Assembly: GCA_017938205.1 (NCBI GenBank) | Contig: JAGBCA010000029.1 | Span: 1 to 64,000, forward strand | Direction of reading: 5' to 3' | DNA from: Clostridia bacterium | Lineage (GTDB): Bacteria > Bacillota > Clostridia > Oscillospirales > CAG-272 | Length of the DNA stretch: 64,000 nt | Part shown: positions 25,519 through 34,452 of the stretch, one piece after another | Layout of the letters: every line of letters starts with the position of its first letter | Numbering within the stretch: position 1 is the first letter of the stretch | The notes under the pieces: model-generated | Database searches by the model: none | What the model was told of the DNA's origin: nothing | The model's input: the letters and a program-made list of their open reading frames with translations, nothing else | Made by a program: the position numbers and the translations under genes

Positions 25519-26746
25519 TCAAAAGTTTCTCCTTTTCCTGCACGACAGCAGAAATTTTTCCATCCGACAACGTCAGCTGCAAGGGTGCGCCGACAGCAAC
25601 ACCATCCACCGAGGTAAGAACACTTCCCTCGCTTTCGGCAACGCAATAGCCGCGGCAAAGAACGCGCAGAGGACTAAGTGCCTCAAGCTTTTCGGCCTTT
25701 ACGGACAGCTCCGCACGCTTTCGATCAAAATCGGTACGGGCAACGTTTTTGATTTTTTCGGAAAGGTATAAAAGCGTTTGTCTCTTCCCATCCAATAAAC
25801 GTCCTTTGGCAAGAAGCCGTAATCTTTCACCAAACGATGCAAGACGCTCCTTTCTTCTTCTCGAAAGCCCCAGAAGTGCTGTGGCCGCACGCGAGGCGGC
25901 GGCGTCCAGAGAAAGGATCAGCTCCCGCACATCGGGAACGGCAAGCTCTGCAGCGGCAGAGGGTGTTGGCGCGCGCAGATCCGCAACGAAATCACAGATC
26001 GTGAAATCCGTTTCATGCCCTACGGCAGAGATCACAGGCATTGGCATACAGGCGATCTGTCTTGCCACAGCCTCATTATTAAAAGCCCAAAGATCCTCGA
26101 TCGATCCGCCGCCGCGACCGATAATAATAACGTCCGTATCCGTTGCCGCAAAATACCGAAGTCCGGCAAGCAGCGATCCGGGTGCGCCCTCCCCCTGCAC
26201 GAGTGCGGGATATAAGAGGATATCGGCAAGCGGATAACGCCTGCCCGTAATATGCAGAATATCGCGGATCGCCGCCCCCGTCGGAGAGGTGATCACACCA
26301 ATTTTTTTAGGAAATAGAGGCAACGGGCGCTTTCTTTCCTCTGAAAAAAGCCCCTCGTCCTCTAACTTTCGCTTTAATTTCTCATACGCAAGGTAAAGCG
26401 CACCGAGACCGTCCGGGCGAAGCGAGGTAACATAGATCTGGTACGAGCCGCCCTTCACATAAAGCGAGACCGAGCCGGTCACGAGCACCTTCATGCCGTC
26501 CTCCGGCACAAAGGTCAGAGATGCGGCGGCCGAGCGAAACATGACCGCTCGGATCTGCCCGCCCTCATCCTTGATCGAAAAGTAGAGATGGCCGCTGGAA
26601 TGACGCGTGAAATTGGATATCTCGCCGCGAACGTAAATGCGTGAGAGCTTTGCATCGCTCTCCAGCTTTCCTTTGATATATTCGTTCAGCTGTGTGACGG
26701 TTGATGGCTCTGTTTGCACGCGCTCTCTCAGCGAAGAAATATCCAT
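25511..26746 (-). CDS. xseA: exonuclease VII large subunit
   Basis: About 411 residues: an N-terminal OB fold (VTQLNEYIKGKLESDAKLSRIYVRGEISNF...SGHLYFSIKD), then the nuclease domain with IGVITSPTGAAIRD, IIIGRGGGSIEDLWAFN and SAVGHETDFTICDFVADLRAPTPSAAAE. Metal-independent single-strand exonuclease when joined to XseB. The ATG at 26746 is next to GGGAG; ten further in-frame codons upstream are not needed. It follows the TsaD-like gene. Confidence 0.95.
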   Translation of the reverse strand: MDISSLRERVQTEPSTVTQLNEYIKGKLESDAKLSRIYVRGEISNFTRHSSGHLYFSIKDEGGQIRAVMFRSAAASLTFVPEDGMKVLVTGSVSLYVKGGSYQIYVTSLRPDGLGALYLAYEKLKRKLEDEGLFSEERKRPLPLFPKKIGVITSPTGAAIRDILHITGRRYPLADILLYPALVQGEGAPGSLLAGLRYFAATDTDVIIIGRGGGSIEDLWAFNNEAVARQIACMPMPVISAVGHETDFTICDFVADLRAPTPSAAAELAVPDVRELILSLDAAASRAATALLGLSRRRKERLASFGERLRLLAKGRLLDGKRQTLLYLSEKIKNVARTDFDRKRAELSVKAEKLEALSPLRVLCRGYCVAESEGSVLTSVDGVAVGAPLQLTLSDGKISAVVQEKEKLLNG

Positions 26747-26797
26747 ACTGCTCCCTTCCGCACGGTGAAAATGCACACCGCAACAATTCTCTATAAA

Positions 26798-27745
26798 TTA
26801 TAAATTTAAATGCTTTTTTCTTGCAAGAACGGCAATGCCGACCGCGTTATCCGCGGAATGGGCGGGATCGGCAAAAAAGGCATTAAACTCTTTTCCGAGC
26901 CGTGCCTTCAATATAGAATTGGACATCACGCCCCCGGCAAAAACAATGGGCGCCTCTCCATATTTCTCCATACAAGCGCGCGTGGCGCGCGAAAGCCCCT
27001 CGCCGATATGAGAGAGAAGGAACGCTGCGGTCAATTTTTCATCCTGCGTTTGCTTATAAAGCTGCAATGAGAGATTTTCCGCACCGGAGAAATTCACATA
27101 CGTATCCTCCAAGCGCGGTGCGCGCTTCGGAATTTTTTTCTCGCACGAAAGCGCAAGCCGTTCCATAGCAGGGCCGCACGGAAACGAGAGCCCCATGGCA
27201 ACGCCGACGCGATCGATCAATTGACCTGCATTGACATCCTTCGTTCCGCCGATACAAGAGCAACGAAATCCCGCCCCCTCCGCTTCCACACGGAGAAGCT
27301 CCGTGGTTCCGCCGGAAACGTGTGCGCCATAGAAGGGCGCGGACAAGAGTTCCTCGCTGCCCGAAGAATAGAGCGCAGCCATGATATGCCCGCACTGATG
27401 TGAAAATCGATAAAGCGGCACCCCTGCGCCTGCTGCAAGAGCCGTGGCAGCAGAAATACCCGCAAGAAAACAAGGCATATACGAGCCCTCTACGTTTCTC
27501 GGCCTCGTGCTGACACCTACCGCCAATATGCGGTGCGAGGCGATCACGGACTTTGCATCCTCTATCGCTCCCGGAAGCGCCACCGTATGCGAAAAAAGTG
27601 CATCCGACTGACGCAGACCGCGTTGTCCTTCCTTCACGGGCAACGGATATTTTAGATTGGCAAGCTCTCCTCCATCCTCGGCGATCACCGCAACGGAGGT
27701 CGTATAATTGCTCGTATCAATTCCGAGAAAACAGCCGCCGCTCAT
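26798..27745 (-). CDS. TsaD/Kae1-like protein (O-sialoglycoprotein endopeptidase family)
   Basis: 315 residues of the ASKHA fold. It starts LGIDTSNYTTSVAV and has an HxxxH metal site in SHQCGHIMAAL, SGGTTELL and a C-terminal FAGGVMSNSILK. These match TsaD, which makes the t6A modification of tRNA, but sequence around the metal site (HQCGH for HMEGH) is divergent, and this position between nusB and xseA is that of a clostridial paralog. The true tsaD is likely elsewhere. It overlaps nusB by four bases (ATGA). Confidence 0.8.
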   Translation of the reverse strand: MSGGCFLGIDTSNYTTSVAVIAEDGGELANLKYPLPVKEGQRGLRQSDALFSHTVALPGAIEDAKSVIASHRILAVGVSTRPRNVEGSYMPCFLAGISAATALAAGAGVPLYRFSHQCGHIMAALYSSGSEELLSAPFYGAHVSGGTTELLRVEAEGAGFRCSCIGGTKDVNAGQLIDRVGVAMGLSFPCGPAMERLALSCEKKIPKRAPRLEDTYVNFSGAENLSLQLYKQTQDEKLTAAFLLSHIGEGLSRATRACMEKYGEAPIVFAGGVMSNSILKARLGKEFNAFFADPAHSADNAVGIAVLARKKHLNL

Positions 27746-28146
27746 GCGCCCGTCTTGTCCTTTGCAATGGCGTTCAGAACACCGTTGACAAACACGTATG
27801 TCTTCTCATCATCGTATTTCTTGGAAAGCTCGATGCACTCGTTGATGGAGACCTTCTCGGGAATATCGTCTCGATACAGGATCTCATACGCGCCAAGGCG
27901 CAGAATAGCCATGGAAACGAGAGACACTCTCTCCTTCTTCCAGCCAACGAGATTTTTGGCGATCACAGCCTCCAACGCATCTAAATTCGTGTATACGCCA
28001 AAGAATACATCCTTCACGTAATCATTCACCGAAAGGTCGCGCTCCTCGGTCGCCTTCTGCAGGATCTCCTCTGCGCTCTCGTCCTTTTTAGAAACGCCCT
28101 CATATAAAAGGAGAAAGGCGTTTTCACGTGCTTCTTTTCTGTTCAT
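27742..28146 (-). CDS. nusB: transcription antitermination factor NusB
   Basis: 134-residue all-helical RNA-binding protein acting with NusE in rRNA antitermination. It begins MNRKEARENAFLLLYEG and ends with VSINECIELSKKYDDEKTYVFVNGVLNAIAKD, both typical. It is the first gene after a perfect promoter (28184-28212) and heads the long minus-strand operon that runs to dnaE. Confidence 0.95.
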   Translation of the reverse strand: MNRKEARENAFLLLYEGVSKKDESAEEILQKATEERDLSVNDYVKDVFFGVYTNLDALEAVIAKNLVGWKKERVSLVSMAILRLGAYEILYRDDIPEKVSINECIELSKKYDDEKTYVFVNGVLNAIAKDKTGA

Positions 28147-28183
28147 ATCCGTTTTTCCTTTGCAAATTCGGTTTATTATTCAT

Positions 28184-28212
28184 ATTATACATTTATTTTG
28201 CGCGATTGTCAA
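28184..28212 (-). promoter_or_regulatory. sigma-A promoter for the nusB to dnaE operon
   Basis: On the minus strand, TTGACA (28207-28212), 17-base spacer, TATAAT (28184-28189). No later terminator or comparable promoter is seen before cvpA, so this may drive about 12 kb. Confidence 0.85.
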
Positions 28213-28260
28213 CGCTCGGGCGCATATTTTTTTATTAATTTAAAAGTTTACACTTAGGAC

Positions 28261-28289
28261 TTGCAAAGAGAAGAAAAGTGTGGTAGAAT
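28261..28289 (+). promoter_or_regulatory. promoter for the DUF3021-like gene
   Basis: TTGCAA (28261-28266), 17-base spacer, TAGAAT (28284-28289), 33 bases before the ATG at 28323; divergent from the nusB promoter. Confidence 0.65.
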
Positions 28290-28322
28290 ATTTGCATTGA
28301 AAAAATTAAGGAGCAAATTTTT

Positions 28323-28745
28323 ATGCAAAAGCTTTGGCATATACTGCGCCGCGGAATGGTTTACGAGACGGGGATCCTCGTTATATTTTATCTTTTCTCC
28401 TTCGTTCTCCCATTAGAGCAGCCCGGCATCGGTGCGGTTTATTTTTTCTTGATTTTAACCTTTTCGATGATCCTCTCCCTTGCGCAGGAGCTTTTTTCCG
28501 TGCAAAGGCTGCCGCTCCTTGCAAGATACGCTCTGCATTTTGCCGCGCTTCTTACAAGCTTTATTCTTCTCTATATCGTTACGGGCAATTATGCGCAGAG
28601 AGGCCCCAGCAGCTTTTTCGTCGCCATCGTGCTTTTTGCCTTTGGCTATGTGATCGTGGCTCTGCCGATCGCCTTGATTCGTGGAAAAATGAAGGCAAAA
28701 AAGCAAAAAAGCACACCTTCAACCTATCAAAAAATCTACAGATAA
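28323..28745 (+). CDS. four-helix membrane protein, DUF3021-like
   Basis: 140 residues, four hydrophobic helices (about 15-32, 37-54, 68-88, 98-118) and a basic C-terminal tail (KMKAKKQKS). Size and helix pattern match DUF3021 proteins, whose function is unknown. In many Firmicutes they sit beside a LytTR regulator, but none is present here. The ATG at 28323 is nine bases after AAGGAG. The TraX-like gene follows 38 bases later and may share the transcript. Confidence 0.6.
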   Translation: MQKLWHILRRGMVYETGILVIFYLFSFVLPLEQPGIGAVYFFLILTFSMILSLAQELFSVQRLPLLARYALHFAALLTSFILLYIVTGNYAQRGPSSFFVAIVLFAFGYVIVALPIALIRGKMKAKKQKSTPSTYQKIYR

Positions 28746-28783
28746 CACCGATCATTTAAGATCCCCCGAAAGGAGGCGCGCAT

Positions 28784-29485
28784 TTGAAAAAATACGAAAT
28801 ACTGAACGCAACCGCACTCAAAATGATCGCGCTCGTATCGATGGTGATCGATCATATAGGTGTTATGCTTTTTCCGGGCGTGCTATGGCTTCGCTGTCTT
28901 GGCCGCATTTCTCTCCCGATCTTCGCCTACATGATCGCAGAGGGTTGCCGCCATACGAGGAGTATGACGAAGTATTTTCTGCGCATATGTATTCTCGGCA
29001 TTTTATGCCAGGCCGTATATTTCGTCGTATATCAAACGCTTTATCTTTCTACCCTGATCTCCTTCTCGCTTTCCATTCTTGCAATCTCTCTTCTGAATCG
29101 GTTGCTTCATGAAAGAAATAAAGGAAAGCTTGCTCTGTTTGGCATTCTCACACTCGCACTCCTTTGCCTGATGATCTTTCTTCTGTATCCGCCGCATTTT
29201 ATGGATCGCTATGGACTTTGTCTTGATTACGGTATATATCCCTTTTTGATCCCGATCGTTCTCTATTTTATTCCAAAAAAGCAATGGCAGATCCTCGCCA
29301 TGATTCCCCTGCTTTACCTGCTTTCTCTTGATTTTGAATGGGAACAGCTGCTCGCATTTCTTGCCCTGCCGATTCTCATGCTATATAACGGGCAGCGAGG
29401 AAAACACAATCTAAAGTATTTCTTTTACATCGCATATCCATTACATCTCGTCTTGATTTTTCTGGTTTATATGCTTTTCTTTTGA
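28784..29485 (+). CDS. TraX family membrane protein
   Basis: 233 residues with about eight hydrophobic helices. The N-terminal segment ATALKMIALVSMVIDHIG followed by RCLGRISLPIFAYMIAEGCRHT is the TraX signature (the plasmid protein that acetylates F pilin). Chromosomal homologs in Clostridia have no known substrate; the fold belongs to the acyltransferase-3 group. It starts with TTG at 28784, seven bases after AGGAGG. Confidence 0.85.
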   Translation: MKKYEILNATALKMIALVSMVIDHIGVMLFPGVLWLRCLGRISLPIFAYMIAEGCRHTRSMTKYFLRICILGILCQAVYFVVYQTLYLSTLISFSLSILAISLLNRLLHERNKGKLALFGILTLALLCLMIFLLYPPHFMDRYGLCLDYGIYPFLIPIVLYFIPKKQWQILAMIPLLYLLSLDFEWEQLLAFLALPILMLYNGQRGKHNLKYFFYIAYPLHLVLIFLVYMLFF

Positions 29486-29547
29486 ATTTCTGCTTAGTAT
29501 TAAACTCCGTTTTTTAATTTTTCATACAAAACAATTGAGGTTGTAAC

Positions 29548-31353
29548 ATGAATTACCATTTATCATCCGAAAGACGCGCTACCTTCGTTGGTGACGTTTT
29601 CCCCTTATGGATCGCCGAGGAAAGCGGCGCGGATATTTCTAAAAAGGATATCACATTTTCCGCAAATGGAGATGGACTTCTCTTGCGTGATTTTAAAGGG
29701 AACGACAGATTTTCCTTCTCTCACGGCATACTGATCACCGTGCTGAAGCCGGGCTGCTTTACCGTTTCTGCATCGGTTGACGGACAGACACTTCTCTTCA
29801 CAGTAGATGCACATCCGATGCATCGCGCGACCTCGGAGGAGGCGAATAATTTCTATTTCGGCGATATGCATACGCACACCTCTATGATCCATGCGCACGA
29901 TCTTTATGCGGATCGCACCGTGGATTTCCAAGAGGAATATCTTGCCGAGATAAAAAAAGAAGGGCTTTTGGATTTCGGCGTGATCTCCGATCATGCGGAA
30001 ACTCTGAATGATAAGGACTTTTTCCGTGCCTTCGTTGCGACCGAAACGGCCGATCCGATGCGCACGCTGATCTTCCCCGGATCAGAAAGCGAGGTTGTTT
30101 TTCATAAGAAAAACCGTTTCGGCATTTCCTTACGCAAATCCGGCGAGATCCTGACGATGAATGCAAACAACTACATTCTCGCCAAGGACTTTGATGAATT
30201 TATGGACACCTTTCGCGATATGCCCGAGCCTCTCGTTATTTTGGCGCATCCGCAGGTGCTCGGTTGGGGCGAGCCGCCCGCGATGTGGGATTTTGATTTT
30301 CCGCGTATCGCAAACGACTGTATGAAGCGCCTTGTATGCGGCATTGAGGTAATCGATGGCAGAGGCAGCAATCTCAATTACGAGCAGTCCTATTCTTATG
30401 CTTTGGATGCAGGCTTCCGTGTCAGCCCTTATGCAGACGGAGATATTCACGAGAATTGGATCCAAAACCGTGATGCATACAGAACTGTGATCCTTGCCAC
30501 CGAGCATTCGAAGGAAGCATTTGTAGATGCCATCCGTCAAGGCCGCGCCTATGCGACCGAAAGTGGTACCGTTCAGCTTCGTTACAGCGTTAACGGTAAG
30601 GTTGCTCCCGCCGATCTTGACATGGCGGATACCTACACATTCCACATTGAGCTTGATACCTTTGATGGCAACGACAATGCGCTTCCCGTTTCTCTGCGCG
30701 TGATATCCGACTATGGCAACACCGTTTTCGAGGCAAGCTGCGAGAACAAAAAATCCCTTGATTTTACTTTGACCTCCTCCACGGCAAGATATTTCTATCT
30801 TCGCTTCCTTGATAAAAACGGCAACCGAACCATTTCCTGCCCTGTATACACAGGAAGAGCGTATGATGATTTCGAAAAGCTCCCTGCCGTTCGCCCGCTG
30901 GATATGTCAGGCTTCAGCGCGGTAGAAGCTGACGGCGGTGCGGATGCATCCGTTGTTATCAACGGCGATCCATTTACGTCTTATCATTCTGACAAGCAAA
31001 CGGCTTCTATCCTTATTGATATGAAGGAAGAAAGAAGGATTTCGGCGCTCGGACTGTTCGCCCCTTACGTGCTTCGAACCAATGAGAAGATCGGTAATCA
31101 CTATAAGCTGACCGAGGCAGTCGAAAGCATCCCTGCCGATGTTGCGATCTACACAAGCAAGGACGGAAAAGTCTTTGAAAAGCAGGCGGATGCCTATTGC
31201 CGTATCTTTGCAGACGAGAACATCATCCGTTTCGCTCCCACGGATGCAAGATACGTTCGTTTTGACGTGCTTTCCACTGTTGGGCGCTACAGCGGCAAGC
31301 CGAAATATGCGGATGCCAAGGCGGCGATCGGAAATCTGACTTTATTTGAATAA
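29548..31353 (+). CDS. PHP-domain metal-dependent hydrolase with C-terminal discoidin-like domain
   Basis: 601 residues, no signal peptide. After an N-terminal beta domain comes a PHP domain: FGDMHTHTS with H108 and H110, then DFGVISDHAE (D148, H149), LVILAHPQV and ADGDIHENW, giving the usual metal ligands. A middle beta domain and a C-terminal region (about 455-600) resembling F5/8 type C (ITVDGDPFTSY-like segment, ARYVRFDVLS) follow. PHP proteins hydrolyse phosphoesters, but this architecture is also common beside glycoside hydrolases. Start ATG after GAGG. It ends at a strong terminator, so it is transcribed alone. Confidence 0.75.
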   Translation: MNYHLSSERRATFVGDVFPLWIAEESGADISKKDITFSANGDGLLLRDFKGNDRFSFSHGILITVLKPGCFTVSASVDGQTLLFTVDAHPMHRATSEEANNFYFGDMHTHTSMIHAHDLYADRTVDFQEEYLAEIKKEGLLDFGVISDHAETLNDKDFFRAFVATETADPMRTLIFPGSESEVVFHKKNRFGISLRKSGEILTMNANNYILAKDFDEFMDTFRDMPEPLVILAHPQVLGWGEPPAMWDFDFPRIANDCMKRLVCGIEVIDGRGSNLNYEQSYSYALDAGFRVSPYADGDIHENWIQNRDAYRTVILATEHSKEAFVDAIRQGRAYATESGTVQLRYSVNGKVAPADLDMADTYTFHIELDTFDGNDNALPVSLRVISDYGNTVFEASCENKKSLDFTLTSSTARYFYLRFLDKNGNRTISCPVYTGRAYDDFEKLPAVRPLDMSGFSAVEADGGADASVVINGDPFTSYHSDKQTASILIDMKEERRISALGLFAPYVLRTNEKIGNHYKLTEAVESIPADVAIYTSKDGKVFEKQADAYCRIFADENIIRFAPTDARYVRFDVLSTVGRYSGKPKYADAKAAIGNLTLFE

Positions 31354-31362
31354 TAAAATGAG

Positions 31363-31404
31363 ACTGTCCCAAATGCACAAAAGCATTTGGGACAGTTGCT
31401 TTTT
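31363..31404 (+). terminator. terminator after the PHP protein gene
   Basis: Perfect 14-base-pair stem (31363-31376 with 31383-31396), six-base loop, then a T-rich tract. It also lies just past the end of the convergent AraC gene and may stop both. Confidence 0.85.
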
Positions 31405-32263
31405 ATAAATCGCTTTTCAAGCTCTTTTTCTTGATTTCAATCGGTCGGCATCCGTTATATTTTTTAAAGCAGTTAGAAAAATAATGCACGTCGGAAAATC
31501 CGGATGCTATGGCAGCCTCCGTTACACTTGCACCGTTAAAAAGCAGCTGCTTTGCATAGCTCGTGCGAACTCTGTTTATATAGGCACCGGGTGTATAGCT
31601 TGTTATTTGCTTGAAGATTCTTAAAAAATGATATTTGCTGATTTTGCAAAGCACGCTCAATTCATCCAGCGTTATATTGTTCATGAAATTTTGGTTGATA
31701 TAATCGATCGCCTCGAAAACATATCGATACGCAGTTCCAAGTATCTGTGGTCCATCGACAGAGATCTCATTCTCCGCCACGGCACACGAATGGTTTCCTG
31801 CAATATATGCGACAAGTTGCAGGATCAGGGCATTCATTCTCAAATTGTGCGCAGGATCATCCGCACGCGCTTCTTCGATAATATCCGAGATCATATCTCC
31901 AACCTTTGGATCCTCGACGTATTCATGAAAACTGATCTTTCCGGGATTCCATCCGTTTTTCATCAGATAATCCAGGCTTATTACAATCGTTACGGATTTT
32001 GAGTTGTCGGAAATTTTATGATAGTCATGTGGCGCAAAGCTATTCACGCATACGAGGCTTCCCGCCTGCATCTCATATTCCCGTTCGCCCAGAGTATAGG
32101 ATTCCACCCCCTCAAAGACGTAATGAAGTTCTATATCCCTATGAATATATAGCTTATGTGCTTTGTTTTGAGGCTTTGACATTGAAAGGCGAATACTGAA
32201 CGGTGCGATCGTCCAAAGGAAATCCAACGTTTCAAAAGCTATTTTTTTCTCACGAAACAGCAA
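31403..32263 (-). CDS. AraC family regulator
   Basis: About 286 residues. The N-terminal half is a cupin-like sensor (IHRDIELHYVFEGVESYTLGEREYEMQAGSLVCVNSFAPHDYH), and the C-terminal 100 residues hold two helix-turn-helix motifs (ITLDELSVLCKISKYHFLRIFKQ and SVTEAAIASGFSDVHYFSNCFKKYNGCRP). I place the start at TTG 32263, nine bases after GGAGG; the open frame continues 12 codons upstream, but the GGAGG itself lies in those codons. Divergent from the first DUF4838 gene, which it probably controls. Confidence 0.85.
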   Translation of the reverse strand: MLFREKKIAFETLDFLWTIAPFSIRLSMSKPQNKAHKLYIHRDIELHYVFEGVESYTLGEREYEMQAGSLVCVNSFAPHDYHKISDNSKSVTIVISLDYLMKNGWNPGKISFHEYVEDPKVGDMISDIIEEARADDPAHNLRMNALILQLVAYIAGNHSCAVAENEISVDGPQILGTAYRYVFEAIDYINQNFMNNITLDELSVLCKISKYHFLRIFKQITSYTPGAYINRVRTSYAKQLLFNGASVTEAAIASGFSDVHYFSNCFKKYNGCRPIEIKKKSLKSDL

Positions 32264-32325
32264 TATTTTACACCTCCGAAAGCAAGATTGTTCTTGCAAG
32301 GACCGAACGTTTAATATATACTTAT

Positions 32326-32353
32326 ATCATACCACGAAACCGGAAAAAGTCAA
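32326..32353 (-). promoter_or_regulatory. promoter for the AraC gene at 31403
   Basis: On the minus strand, TTGACT (32348-32353), 16-base spacer, TATGAT (32326-32331) preceded by a TGG-type extended -10. Confidence 0.55.
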
Positions 32354-32370
32354 TATAAAAACAATATAAA
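32351..32370. promoter_or_regulatory. candidate AraC-type operator, direct repeat
   Basis: CAATATAAA occurs twice, starting at 32351 and 32362, 11 bases apart: one helical turn, as in AraC half-sites. It lies between the divergent AraC and DUF4838 genes. AT-richness makes chance a real alternative. Confidence 0.4.
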
Positions 32371-32427
32371 CATTACTTTTATAAAACAGAATCGTGTAAA
32401 ATACAAAAATCATTTGGAGGTTGGTTT

Positions 32428-34380
32428 ATGATCAATATTTTGTACACCTCAAGCCACGTGACCGTGGAGTATGCGGCAAAGGAGCTGAAGAAGTATCTGG
32501 ATCAGGTTACGGGCACGCTCGGGTTTGCCAAGATCCGGAAGGTGGATGTCCTTCCCGAAAAGGCAAACGACGGAGAGATCCTTCTCGGTTATCTCTCGGA
32601 TTTCGGTCTTTCCGCCGACGAGGTTGAAGATCCGATGCTTGACGACGTGATCGACGTTAAGATCGAAAAAGGCACGGGCTATATTGCCGGCTCCAATGAA
32701 AGATCCATTCTTTTTGGTGTTTACGATTATTTCAAGTCTATGGGCTGTCTTTGGGTTCGTCCCGGCCCTTACGGAGAGCACATCGTTTCCTGCGATCCGC
32801 ACGCGCACGTTTTCACTTATCACCATAAGGCAGACGTGAGATTCCGAGGCGAATGCTTAGAGGGCTCCCCAAACTATGAGCACATCCGTGCCACCATCGT
32901 TTTCGCCCCCAAGGTCCACATGAATCTTTTCATGATGGAGAATATCGTTCCTTATAACTATATGAGCCGCTGGTATCGCCACAGCGGCAACAGATTCCTT
33001 CCCAATGAGGATATTGGATATGAAGGATGCAAGGGCTTGATCGAAAGACTCGAAAAGGATCTTGAAATGGTTGGCTTGCAGTTCCACGCGCTCGGACACG
33101 GTTATATTACCGCCCCATGGGGCGTTTACCACAAAATTTCCGGCCAGCCCTACGAGACGCCCAAGGAGATGGACGAGGCAATGGCACTCGTGAAGGGCAA
33201 AAGAGGCCTTTACGCCAGCTCCCCCTTCTTCACGCAGTTCTGCATGGGTAACGAAAAGGTGATGGACATTGAGGTGGACTGGCTGATCAACTACGTAAAA
33301 CAGAAGCCCTATATCAATTTCCTGCACGTTTGGCTCGGTGATGCTGTGAACGGACACTGCGAATGCCCGCTTTGCACGCCGCATCACCCCTCCGATCTCT
33401 ACGTAAAGATGCTTAATAAATTGGATGAAAGGCTGACCGCCGAGGGGCTTGACACGAAGGTAATATTCATTTCTTATACCGACACGATGTGGGCACCCGA
33501 GCATGAGGTTATTAACAACCCGAAGCGCTTTATCTTCTGTACCGCCATCAATAGCATGATCGGTGTAGACTACGACACCTCTATCAAGGCTGACACGCCT
33601 AAGTGGGAAAGAAACAACTTCCCCAAGAGCATTGACTTCCCCCAAAAGCGCAAAATGATGATGGACTGGGAAAAGGCCTTCAAGGGCGAAAACTTCGTCT
33701 ACGGCTATCATAACTACACCGAGCACTTCTCCGATCCCGGCTCGATGGAATTTTGCAGCTGGTATTACCGTCAGCTCCATCAGGCCGTGGAGGATCTGCA
33801 CTTCGGCGGCATGATGAGCGACCAGACACCAAGAACCGCGTTCCCTACCGCGCTCGGAACGATTCTCACGGGCGAGGTGCAGTTTGATATGAAGCGCTCC
33901 TACGAGGATATCAGAGATACATATTTTGAGGGCACCTACGGCAAGGACTTCCGCTCGGTAATCGAGTACCTTGAGGGGCTGACGAAGCTCTTCTCTCCCG
34001 AATGCCTGCGCCAGGAGGCAAGCGCGGATCTCTACGACTACGAGGACAACAATGACAAAAAATACTTTAAGAACAATCCTGCCGCCGCAGAGAGATTTGC
34101 CAAGGTTGCTCCCTACGTAGACGCATATCTTCCCGAAATTAAGAAGAACCTCACGCTGACGGATGCCGTGCACGCACGCTCCTACAAGATTCTTGAATAC
34201 CATGCGGAATATTCAAAGCTTCTTGCCGAGGTATTCATGGCAGGTGCAAAGGGTGACAAGGATGCGGAAAACGCGGCAAAGGATGCGATCCTTGACAGAA
34301 TGAGCCTTCTTGAGCCTGCGATCCAATATGAATTTGAGATCGCACTCTTCCTTCAGTGGATCAACGGAAAAACAAGATAA
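32428..34380 (+). CDS. DUF4838 family protein, putative glycoside hydrolase
   Basis: 650 residues with no signal peptide. The first 130 residues form an alpha/beta domain typical of alpha-glucuronidase N-termini (AAKELKKYLDQVTG; SILFGVYDYFKSMGCLWVRPG). The rest is a TIM-barrel-like DUF4838 region with HVWLGDAVNGHCECPLC (about 300-316), where clustered cysteines C311, C313, C316 may bind metal. DUF4838 proteins are thought to be carbohydrate-active, with substrates unknown. ATG 32428 follows GGAGG. Divergent from an AraC gene and paralogous to 34453-36417, with which it converges. Confidence 0.75.
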   Translation: MINILYTSSHVTVEYAAKELKKYLDQVTGTLGFAKIRKVDVLPEKANDGEILLGYLSDFGLSADEVEDPMLDDVIDVKIEKGTGYIAGSNERSILFGVYDYFKSMGCLWVRPGPYGEHIVSCDPHAHVFTYHHKADVRFRGECLEGSPNYEHIRATIVFAPKVHMNLFMMENIVPYNYMSRWYRHSGNRFLPNEDIGYEGCKGLIERLEKDLEMVGLQFHALGHGYITAPWGVYHKISGQPYETPKEMDEAMALVKGKRGLYASSPFFTQFCMGNEKVMDIEVDWLINYVKQKPYINFLHVWLGDAVNGHCECPLCTPHHPSDLYVKMLNKLDERLTAEGLDTKVIFISYTDTMWAPEHEVINNPKRFIFCTAINSMIGVDYDTSIKADTPKWERNNFPKSIDFPQKRKMMMDWEKAFKGENFVYGYHNYTEHFSDPGSMEFCSWYYRQLHQAVEDLHFGGMMSDQTPRTAFPTALGTILTGEVQFDMKRSYEDIRDTYFEGTYGKDFRSVIEYLEGLTKLFSPECLRQEASADLYDYEDNNDKKYFKNNPAAAERFAKVAPYVDAYLPEIKKNLTLTDAVHARSYKILEYHAEYSKLLAEVFMAGAKGDKDAENAAKDAILDRMSLLEPAIQYEFEIALFLQWINGKTR

Positions 34381-34392
34381 TAAAAGAGATAA

Positions 34393-34423
34393 AAAAGCGC
34401 GAACTAAAAAAGTTCGCGCTTTT
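34393..34423. terminator. terminator between the two DUF4838 genes
   Basis: A 13-base-pair stem (34393-34405 with 34411-34423) with five-base loop, flanked by A and T runs; it lies between convergent genes and probably works on both strands. Confidence 0.8.
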
Positions 34424-34452
34424 CTGCTTTGAATTATATTTCTATTTTCAAA

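Noticed and set aside
32857..34203. Minus-strand open frame of 448 codons across the first DUF4838 gene
   Set aside because: Antisense shadow of a gene with clear start, motifs and terminator.
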